Origin: Henckelia pumila
Lineage: Eukaryota > Streptophyta > Magnoliopsida > Lamiales > Gesneriaceae
Direction of reading: 5' to 3'
DNA length: 64,000 nt
Assembly: GCF_033568475.1 (NCBI RefSeq)
Contig: NC_133121.1
Span: forward strand, 25,589,374 to 25,653,373
Below the pieces are notes generated by a model. It did not search any database. It was given only the letters and a program-made list of their open reading frames with translations, and was not told the DNA's origin. The position numbers were made by a program, and so were the translations under genes. This document shows positions 55,331-64,000 of the stretch, piece after piece; within the stretch, counting starts at the first letter, position 1, and every line of letters begins with the position of its first letter.

Positions 55331-57151
55331 ATTGTTTCACTTAATACTACTTTTTGGGTATTGGATACCGGATGTGGATCTCACATTTTCAATGATTTGC
55401 AGGTGATGACAAGAAGTCGTAAGCTTAGGATGGGTGAAACCCAGTTGAGGCTCGGAAATGGTTCTAGAGTTGAAGCCAAAGCTGTGGGAGACGTTTATTT
55501 AGTTTTGCAGAATGATTTTAAGTTATTTTTGAGAGATGTTTTATTTGTGCCAGATTTGGTTAAAAACATTATTTCTGTTTCTATGCTTGATAGAGATGGT
55601 TTTTCTTGCAATTTAGTGAATGAGATTTGCAATATTTACAAGAATAAATGTTTGATTGGAAATGGACAACTTGAAAACGATCTATATAACTTAAAATTAA
55701 AAGACGTACCAATTAATTATGTTGATAAACCGGCAACAACAAATAAAAGGAAAAATGATAGTCAAAACCCGGCAAACCTTTGGCATGCTAGGCTAGGTCA
55801 TATTTCCTCAAGGAGGATGAACAAGCTAGTGGGAGAGGGCATGTTTGATATGTCTGATATTAACTCTCTACCAACTTGTGAGTCCTGCCTAAAAGAAAAA
55901 ATGACTAAAACTCGTTTCAAAGGAAAACCTGAGCGTAGTCAAAATCTGTTGGATTTGATCCATACAGATGTTTGCGGCCCATTTAGTATTGGTACTAAAT
56001 ATGGTCACATCTACTTCATTACCTTTACTGATGATTATTCTAGGTACGGGTATTTATATTTGATGAAATATAAGTCTGAATCATTTGAAAAGTTTAAAAA
56101 ATTCAAGGCTGAAGTAGAAAACAAACTAGGTAGAAGTATTAAAGAACTTCGATCAGATCGAGGTGAAGAATACTTAAGTACCAAGTTTTTAGGCTATCTA
56201 AAAGAGAATGAGATTCTCTCTCAGAGGAATCCTCCTATGACACCTCAGCTAAATGGCATTTCGGAGCGTCGCAATCGAACTTTGTTGGACATGGTTCGAT
56301 CTATGATGAGCTTCACTGAGCTCTCACCTTCGTTTTGGGGCTATGCACTTGAAACAGCGGTATTATTGTTAAACAATGTCCACACTAAAGCAGTGAACAA
56401 AACTCCATATGAATTATGGAATGGCAAAACTCCTAAGTATTCGTACTTGAGGATTTGGGGATGTCCTACTTACGTGAAGCAGACAGTGGGAGATAAGTTG
56501 GATAGTCGATCCACCTTATGTTATTTTGTAGGATATCCGAAGAATTCAATCGGATATTATTTCTATCATCCTACTGAAACAAAAGTGTTTGTTTTGAGGA
56601 ATGCCACCTTTATGGAGAAGGATTTCTTACTTGATAAGAAAGACAAGATGATGGAACTCGAAGAAATACGAGAAGAACCCAAGATACAAAATAACGATCC
56701 CGCACCTCTGGAACCAATACTTGACACGCCTCTTCCTAGAAGATCCGAGAGGACTTCTAGACCTCCTATTCGACATGGTTTGCTTCTTGAAGGGGATCAA
56801 AGTGAACCCGACATTGGATGTGATCCAAGAAACTTCAAGGAAGCAATTTCTGATGCTGATTCGAACTTATGGCTTGAAGCTATGCAGACGAAAATAGACT
56901 CGATGCATACAAACCAGGTTTGGTCTTTAGTAGATCCTCCCGATGAAATTGTTCCAATAGGGTGTAAATGGATCTACAAGAGAAAACTTGGGCCTGATGG
57001 TAAGGTACTGACCTACAAGGCACGATTGGTCACAAAAGGTTATACTCAAAGACAAGGTGTTGACTATGATGAAACTTTTTCACCAGTCGCAATGTTTAAG
57101 TCCATAAGAATCCTTATTGCCATAGCAGCTTGGTATGACTATGAGATATGA
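55295..57151 (+). pseudogene. Copia Pol part 1: protease, integrase, start of RT
   Basis: 618 codons. The protease active site is WVLDTGCGSHI near residue 25. The GAG-pre-integrase zinc site is WHARLGHISSRRM...CESCLKEKM at about 160-205. The integrase core has its catalytic acids in LIHTDVCGP, TFTDDYSRYG and the Glu of NGISERRNRTLLD. The region about SFWGYALETAVLLLNN follows, and RT begins at NQVWSLVDPPDEIVPIGCKW. It ends at two adjacent stops (TGA TAA, 57149-57154), where related elements have Trp-Gln. Confidence 0.92.
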
Positions 57152-57154
57152 TAA

Positions 57155-58399
57155 ATGGATGTGAAGACTGCATTTCTTAATGGAAACATTAAGGAAGAGA
57201 TCTATATGATGCAGCCCAAAGGATTCACATCCATGGGAAGCGAGCATAAGGTATGCAAGCTTCGGAGATCAATTTATGGTCTCAAACATGTATCAAGAAG
57301 TTGGAACCAGAAATTTGATGAAACAATAAAGGACTTTGGTTTCATCAAAAACCCGTAGGAACCGTGCGTATACAAGAAAGTAGTTAAGGATGCTGTGACA
57401 TTCTTAGTGCTTTACGTTGATGACATCCTACTCATTGGGAATGATGTAGGGATGTTTCAGTCAACAAAGATATGGTTATCAGGTAGATTCTCGATGAAGG
57501 ACTTGGGTGAGGCGTCCTATATTCTAGGAATACAGATCTATAGAGATAGATCTAAGAAAATGATAGGACTCACTCAAGCAACCTACATCGACACCATATT
57601 GAAAAGGTTTTCTATGGATGAGTTCAAGAGAGGACATCTACCTATGTGCCATGGAGTTTCTCTATCCAAGTCTATGTCTCCCAAGACTGACGAAGAGATA
57701 GAGAAAATGACACACATACCATATGCGTCAGCCATAGGGAGTATCATGTATGGGATGATATCTACCAGATCGGATGTGGCCTATGCTCTGAGTGTCACGA
57801 GCAGATATCAAGCCAATCCCGGTCAAATGCATTGGAAAGCTGTGAAGGATATTCTTAAGTACTTAAGAAGGACTAAGAATGTGTTCATGGTTTATGGGGG
57901 AAGAGAATTGAAATTGGAAGGCTATACCGACTCTTGCTTCCAAAGCGACGTGGATGACTCGAAATCAACCTCTGGATTTGTATTCATGCTCAATGGCGGT
58001 GCTGCCTCTTGGAAAAGTTCCAAGCAGGACACCACAGCGGATTTCACCACTGAGACAGAATACATTGCAGCATCAGCTGCTGCTAAAGAGGCCGTTTGGA
58101 TGAGGAATTTCGTCCAAGAGTTGGGGGTCATTCCTGAATCTGTTGGTCCAGTCCCGGTGTACTGTGACAACACTGGTGCCGTTGCTCAGGCAAAGGAACC
58201 AAGGTCTCATCAAAGATCCAAACATATACTGAGGAAATACCACATCATCCGGGAGATCGTGGAAAGAGGAGATATCACTGTCGAGAGAGTGGCCTCTGCA
58301 GACAATATCGCTGATCCACTTACTAAGCCCTTGCCAGGACCATTATTTGACAAACATCGCGAAGCAATGGGACTACGTAGTATGACTAGTTGGCTTTAA
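57155..58399 (+). pseudogene. Copia Pol part 2: RT and RNase H
   Basis: It opens with MDVKTAFLNG (catalytic motif A), a stop TAG at 57356-57358, then LVLYVDDILLIGND (YVDD catalytic box) and GRFSMKDLGEASYILGIQ. RNase H follows with the first Asp in GYTDSCFQSD, the Glu in ETEYIAAS and the Asp in VYCDNTGAVAQAK. The end is NIADPLTKPLPGPLF and TAA at 58397-58399, 14 bp before the 3' LTR. The purine tract GGCAAGTGGGAG directly before the LTR is the polypurine tract. Confidence 0.92.
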
Positions 58400-58413
58400 G
58401 GCAAGTGGGAGAT

Positions 58414-60293
58414 TGAAAGAGTGGGTGCCCGGTTAGCCAACTTGTGGCTAAGGGATTTTGTGACTCCATGTGTAAACAATCTTTGTTTAATAAAATTTAC
58501 ACTTTTATATTGGAATTTACTTTATCTTTTATCATATTATTATGTTGTGACGTACTATACGATGTTTAGATAAAGACCTTGAATATACTAGAGTGCATGT
58601 AAGATGTGATAGTAGAATTGAATGACTATCATAAAACACATCTTATAATCACTGTATATTCTAAATAGTTCCTAGTCAATTGAGCCGTCCGTTAATAAGG
58701 ATAAGGACCGCTCGAGATTGAGACTAGCATTTGCGATGCCTAGTACCACGTTTCATTGGCATAGAACATAGAGATGTTCAAAGCATGCAAATGGATATTC
58801 ATATGATGGATGATCGAACTATCCTATTCGAACTTTCCAAGTGGTTATCATTAATTGAGTGGATAAGTACGCGGTTTTGGTTGTACACCATTAGTCCTTA
58901 CTACTTGAAACATCATGGAGACTCTATATGCTAGTACTGTACTTTGACTCGTTTACCGACTCTATGAGGGTCATCAGGTGTCGAGGTACAGTTACGACAC
59001 ATATAGGAGTCGATGCTTTGTTGTCAAGGATTCACCACACGCTTGCGAGTGTGGATATCCTATGCAATCTGAGGAGATATTAGTGTGACAAATCTCTGGC
59101 CAGAGTACATGATGTGCTTTAGGTTACTTGGTTTCCTAGTAGCACATGCGATGTCACTATTTGATTTTCAAGATGCATTGCATAGTTATCGAATCTCGAA
59201 CGACTCTCGATGTACCAATGGTTGTTGATTCGATCGGGATATATGGATGAAGGGACCGTACTGTATGCTAACCAAAACCTACTGGTTCTTGCAGACACTA
59301 TTAGTGATACCTAGGGAATCATGGGGTGATGTTGCTAGGCGCTCTTACCATGATTCGATGGGTAAGTCGGAAATTGTTGTTTCGAGTCACAATGAGTTGT
59401 GAACCCATGGCTAGCTGTATCCCTGAACCATTGAGGGTTACACAAGTAATGGATTTCTAATCCTCGTTGAGATATTTGAATTTAAAAAGTTAAATTTGGC
59501 GAAAGAGAAGTTGGACTTCTTAACTAAAGGGAGTGGAATTTCATAAAATGACATAGGGATGGACATTTTTGGAAATCACTGAATTCGGATTCAGAAAAAT
59601 TATCTTGACTTTAAAAAGTGCAGAAATGGTTTCTGAGCACATTGGTGAAATCAGTTTATCAATCGGAGTCATGATGAATTTTATATTAATTTTTATAATA
59701 ACAGGCTTGGCTTGTTGGGCTTAAATTATGACTAATGGGCCCTAAGGAGTTAGTGTCCTATTAGACATATAATTAATCCAGTACAGAAATTATATATATA
59801 GTAGAGGTAGGGGATTTCGAAAAAGACAATTCATTCCAAGTTGGAATTTTCGAAAATCTCATATTAATCTAAGTTGGAATTTTCGAATTCCTTCTCCTTT
59901 TTGAGAGAATTCAGTCTGTGATTTTTCTGAAAAATTACATTCTGAATTGACTGATCAAATCTGTAAATCTCTTCGATAAACATCTGATTGATTTCTAGTG
60001 CAATCAATCAGAGGGTTTCTGTTATCTATTCGTGGACCTAATTCAGGAGTTGATCGAGCAAGTCATCAGTTCCTGGGATTTACAAGAAAAGCAGATTTAA
60101 TCTGTTGGAGTCCATTAGTCAAGCCATAGCTTGAAGAGGTAAAATATTAATTGTTATTATTATTTTACTTGTAGATTTTAATCGTAAGGATTTGATACCC
60201 ATGATATGGAATCGTTCCATATCAGAAAAAAAAAATTTAAACTTCCGCTGCTCCGGGTATCAAATCTGACTGATCTAAAAATGTGTTCCAACA
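58414..60293 (+). repeat. 3' LTR of the copia element
   Basis: 1880 bp, direct repeat of 51422-53324 with scattered substitutions and small indels. It ends TTCCAACA and is followed by the target duplication ATGTG. Confidence 0.92.
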
Positions 60294-61700
60294 ATGTGTC
60301 TCTTCGGTGCAATATAAGGTGCTCCAAAATGGCTATGAAGTTGGCCCAATCATCCCACAACGTGGCCTTCGTCAAGGAGATCCTCTTTCTCCTTGTCTTT
60401 TTCTGCTTTGTACTGAGTGTCTCTTATCTTTTTTACAGGCAGAATCGATGAGAGGCAACATTAATGGGATTAAAGTGGCCCGTTTGGCTTCGGCTATATC
60501 TCATCTCATTTTTGCGGATTATAGTTTCTTGTTTTTTCGGGCTACGGAGGAGGAATGCAATCGAGTCAAAAATTGTCTTAGTTTGTATGAGAGGGCATCC
60601 GGGCAGATGGTAAATTATTATAAATCTTCTATATCGTTCAGTCCAAATCTGTTAAACAAAACTAAGCATTAAATATGTGAAGATCTTGGGGTGAGATACA
60701 CTACAGATCATGGGAATTATCTGGGTTTATCGTCTTTGATTGGTCGAAATAAGAGGGAGGTGTTTGCTTTTTCGAAAGAGAAATCTTGGAGGTGTATGCA
60801 TGGGTGGAGACATAAATGGTTATCATGAGCTGGTAAAGAGATTCTTCTAAAGGCAGTGGTCCAAGCACTACCTGCTTACGTGATGAGTGTATTTCTTCTT
60901 CCTTATCTGTATGTGAGGAGTTGGAGTGCATGATAAACTCGTTTTGGTGGGGAAAAACTGGATCAAATCAAAGGGGATTGAGATGGATGAGTTGGGACAA
61001 ACTAACATATCATAAGTCTGAAGGTGGCTTGGGATTTCGTAAGATTCACTTGTATAATTTGGCACTTTTGTCAAAGCAAAGCTGGAAGCTAGTTACGGAG
61101 CCAAATTCTTTAGTAGCTCAAGTCTTCAAACTCGTTATTATCCTTCATCTTCTTTCTTGGAGGCTAATTTAGGAGCTAATTCAAGCAACGTGTGGCGGAG
61201 CCTTTTGCCACTAAAGATCTTCTCAGTCGAGGAGTTTGGAGACGCATCGGGTCTGGACATCAGACTTTGATCTGGGACACACCGTGGCTGCCTGATGTGA
61301 GTAACCCCTATATAGTCTCAGCTTGTCCGCAAGGGTTACAGCTTAGTACACTAAGCTCTTTGAGATTGTCAGATACTTGTGGTTGGGATGTTGACTTGTT
61401 AAATGAGGTGTTTGAGGATAGAGATAAGAATCTTATTCAATCCATTCCTCTGAGCCAGTGGGAGTGTGAAGATAGGTGGATTTGGGGGGCTGATTCTTTG
61501 GGGAAGGAGATTTATACGATTAAAAGTGGGTATAAATTTTTGTCCCTTCATCAACCAAATTCTTCACTCGCTGAGGTCAATTGGACTTTGGTTTGGCAGC
61601 TTAAAGTTCCCCGTAAAGTTAGAAATTTTCTTTGGCGATCGTTATCACAGTGCCTTCCTACTAGAGGGGCTTTAAGACGAAGGAGAGTTAATATGAAATA
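60294..61700 (+). pseudogene. LINE reverse transcriptase C-terminal part and zf-RVT region
   Basis: It resumes with CVSSVQYKVLQNGYEV, then GLRQGDPLSPCLFLLC (RT motif B). In motif C, ISHLIFADYSFLF, the second Asp of FADD is replaced by Tyr. A stop at 60670-60672 and further damage to 60960 are followed by MINSFWWGKTGSNQRGLRWM, a break near 61150, and ATKDLLSRGVWRRIGSG...LIWDTPWLP. The zf-RVT part VWQLKVPRKVRNFLWR ends at a TAA near 61699. Confidence 0.88.
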
Positions 61701-62478
61701 ATGGTGTCCGATTTTCAATCACGGACCCGAATCTGATATTCATGTTTTGGTTCTCTGCCCGTTTGCTAGAAGTGTTTGATGTTTTTCTTCATGCGGAAGC
61801 ATTGTGAGAGCAGCTTCTTCATTTCGAGAGTGGTGGATTTCATCCACAGACAACCATCCTTTATCTGATATTGAAAATGCAGCTATGGTTCTATGGGGTA
61901 TATGGAATGCTCGGAATAATGTTGTGTGGAATGGAAATCTTACACAAGCAACCATAGTATTTCATACAGCAATGGATCATCATGCTTAATGGCTCAAGGC
62001 AAATAAGAGACATGAAAACAATAAAACTTCATCTATACAGCAGATATCAACAGCTTGGTGCCCACCACCGACAAGTTTCTTCAAATGCAATGTTGATGCA
62101 GCAATATTTACAGATCCTCCTCGGATCGGCGTCAGGTGTATTATCTGTGATTTGTCGGGGGGTGTCATTTCGGATATGTGTGGGAGTCTTCCTGGCTCGT
62201 TTTCTTCGATCATAGCAGAAGCCTTAGCCATTCGTGAGGCTCTCAAATGGATTAAGGAGCTTAATCTCTCAAAAGCTATTGTAGGATCTGATGCGCTCGT
62301 AGTAGTGGAAGCTTTAAGGTCGACGATTCAGGATGTTTCAAGCTTGGACTTAATTTCAGAATACTATAGTTCTCTCGCTTCAGAACTACACTCTTGTTCC
62401 TTTTATTTTGTTTGTACATCAGCGAATCAAACGGCTCATAGCTTAGCTAGGTCGTCGGGTTCTTTGTCTGGTTTTTAA
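61701..62478 (+). pseudogene. LINE zf-RVT end and RNase H-like domain
   Basis: Broken frames carry MVLWGIWNARNNVVWNG (61860 on), the RNase H start CNVDAAIFTDPP (near 62085), then an open part: GGVISDMCGSLPGSF, IIAEALAIREALKWIKEL, IVGSDALVVVEAL and CTSANQTAHSLARSSG, ending TAA at 62476-62478. Asp, Glu and Asp positions of the plant LINE RNase H are present. It belongs to the same class as 14311-15153 but is a different sub-family. Confidence 0.85.
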
Positions 62479-62600
62479 AGGGGGTATTCTCACAGCCTTC
62501 TGTTATATCTTTTGTAAAAGTTTGATGGCTATATAGTTTTTTAGCTTCGAAAAAAAAAATTATAGCCTCCGTGTATCAATTGGCCCAATTTCATTAATAA

Positions 62601-62603
<3 letters not shown>

Positions 62604-62646
<43 letters not shown>
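62604..62646. repeat. (AT)n microsatellite at the left edge of viral locus 3
   Basis: About 21 TA units lie between the LINE 3' end and the first viral bases. Confidence 0.95.
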
Positions 62647-62649
<3 letters not shown>

Positions 62650-62679
62650 AAAAAGAGGTAAGAGAATGGAAATAAAAAA

Positions 62680-64000
62680 TCTAATCCAAACAGTATTTAT
62701 ATAAAAATTCAAATAAAAATAAAAGATCATAAACCATATCATATACATGTTTATCTTGATACATGAGCAAGTATGTGTCTAGCAAGTAAACATATATTCC
62801 CAAATCATTATTGGAATAAATATGAGAAATGATTAAAAGTTCGAATATGAGATTGATCAATTATTATGCTTAATACAGTAGCAGAAAAATTAAGAATAGA
62901 AGTCGAAGAAACAAAATTTATAATACCAATTATCTACCAAATAGAATCAGGAATGTATGCAATTTGAAGATCGCATAACTTTAAACAAAGGATCATCAAT
63001 GATTCATATTCCCAAAATACGAACGACATTTCGTGTAGGAAATGGAGGATTTACAAAGAAATTTCATAAACGAAGTACAAACCCAATTGAATTAAAAATA
63101 GAAAATATTATATCAATTAATCATAAAAAGAAATCATGAAAAAATTTCAAGATATTTTTTTAGAAAATATTCAAGACAAAATTAAGAAAAGAAAACAATT
63201 TATTGCTTCAATAAAACTTAAAGATCCTAATATCACAATCCGTGAAGCACCAAGAAGATGCAACTTGGATGATGTAAAAATATTCGAAAATGAGGTCCAA
63301 GAATTACTCAAACTCAGGATAATCAATCCAAGCAAGAGTCCACACTCTTCACCAGCCTTTTATGTCATCAAGAAAGACACTGACAAGAAAATAATGTTAA
63401 TTGATTATCGGAAAATGAATAATGCAACAATTATGGATGAATATTATATCTCAAACAAAAATGATTTACTATCTTATATAGGAGGATTGAAATATTTCTC
63501 CAGTTTAGATTGTAAATCAGGATTCTGATAGATACAGTTAGATTCACAAACACAATTACTTACAGCATTCAGTTGTCCAAAAGGACAATACCAAAGGACA
63601 GTATTACCCTTCGAACTTAAACAAGCACCAGGTATTTTCTAAAGGTATATGGATGAATCATTTAAACCATATGTAGATTTTTGTTGTGTCTATATAGATG
63701 ATATCTTAATTTACTCAAAAACATTAGATCAACATTATAAAGATATCATGACAGTATTAGATATTTGTCATAAAGATGGAATTATATTTTCCGAAAATAA
63801 AGCACAATTATATTGTTTAAAACTAAAATAAATTATTTAGGATTACAAATTGAAGACGTAAAACATTGTTTACAACATCATATAATTAAGAAAATTCATG
63901 ATTTTCCTAGTGAAATCAAAGATAAAGATCAATTAAAAAGATTTTTAGGATTCTTAACATATTCTGAAAATTACATTAAGAAACTAACATAAATAAGAAA
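62680..64000 (+). pseudogene. Endogenous caulimovirid, locus 3: Pol start (continues beyond the window)
   Basis: It shares with locus 2 the bases upstream of the protease (CTAATCCAAACAGT region) and then the protease, where DTG is followed by a stop (GAT ACA TGA at about 62758). Protease-RT linker pieces are open at 62957-63139 and 63136-63528 (RKQFIASIKLKDPNI, VIKKDTDKKIMLIDYRKMNN). A TGA lies near 63528, and the YIDD box is intact at 63691-63702. A short internal deletion removes the LRQYLPF stretch near 62953. The right part of the locus is not visible. Confidence 0.9.

Larger units (their letters stand above)
51422..60293 (+). mobile_element. Ty1/copia LTR retrotransposon, 8.9 kb, both LTRs present
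   Basis: LTRs at 51422-53324 and 58414-60293 both start TGAAAGAGTGGG and end TTCCAACA. Flanking 5-mers are ATGTA (51417-51421) and ATGTG (60294-60298), a 4/5 target duplication in the LINE RT gene. The internal part has a tRNA-Met-like primer site, a damaged gag and a pol in the copia order protease-integrase-RT-RNase H. Stops and shifts make it non-autonomous. Confidence 0.93.
51054..62562 (+). mobile_element. 5'-truncated LINE (L1-type) split by a copia element
   Basis: LINE sequence at 51054-51421 (RT fingers and motif A) continues at 60294-62562 (rest of RT, zf-RVT, RNase H and a poly-A stretch at about 62550-62560). The copia element fills the gap. When the copia element and one target-site copy are mentally set aside, RT motifs on both sides are consecutive. 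The endonuclease domain is missing. Confidence 0.88.

Overview
The window is nuclear DNA from a flowering plant, almost certainly a eudicot. The evidence is split genes with GT-AG introns, very AT-rich intergenic DNA, plant-type transposons, and four plant gene families. Nothing bacterial is present (no operons, CRISPR or IS elements), and I found no rRNA or tRNA gene. The species cannot be named from this sequence.

Host genes lie in the first 26 kb. In order: the 3' seven exons of a CBBY-type HAD sugar-phosphate phosphatase (+, 196-2606); a small membrane-anchored SAM-dependent methyltransferase-like gene (-, 12534-13274); a complete MA3-domain translation regulator of the MRF/ECIP1 family in three coding exons (-, 16035-21618, about 712 aa); and a complete plastid or mitochondrial mTERF protein in seven exons (-, 22871-25867, about 601 aa). 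From memory, Arabidopsis has CBBY near an MRF gene on chromosome 3 and another MRF gene beside a methyltransferase on chromosome 4, so this looks like the unfractionated ancestral order. The gap 2.6-12.5 kb is packed with non-autonomous DNA transposons. Five have hAT-like ends and 8-bp target duplications, interleaved with copies of one AT-rich MITE family. A LINE 3' fragment sits at 13.8-15.2 kb.

The most unusual content is at 26.5-64 kb: three copies of an endogenous pararetrovirus (family Caulimoviridae), all decayed. Locus 1 (+, 26.5-36.4 kb) and locus 2 (-, 36.6-44.5 kb) are each close to full genome length. They share one circularly permuted order: protease-RT-RNase H, an ORF in the transactivator position, a TATA promoter, a leader with a small ORF, a tRNA-Met primer site, a small ORF, movement protein, a coiled-coil ORF, coat protein. 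This is the caulimovirus-type gene order. The two loci face each other tail to tail and form a giant imperfect inverted repeat with about 0.3 kb between the arms. Locus 3 (+, 62.7 kb to the window end) starts again at the protease. Locus 1 carries a 2.8-kb solo LTR inside the movement gene; locus 2 carries a PIF/Harbinger-like MITE inside its leader.

Between loci 2 and 3 lies a nest of retroelements. A Ty3 element of Athila/Tat type (44531-51053) has two LTRs, a tRNA-Asp primer site, Gag and protease, but no RT or integrase. A LINE (51054-62562) is split by a Ty1/copia element (51422-60293) that has both LTRs and a near-perfect 5-bp target duplication. All retroelement and viral reading frames carry stops or frameshifts, so I read this half of the window as old, methylation-decayed repeat DNA whose possible present role is as a source of small RNA.
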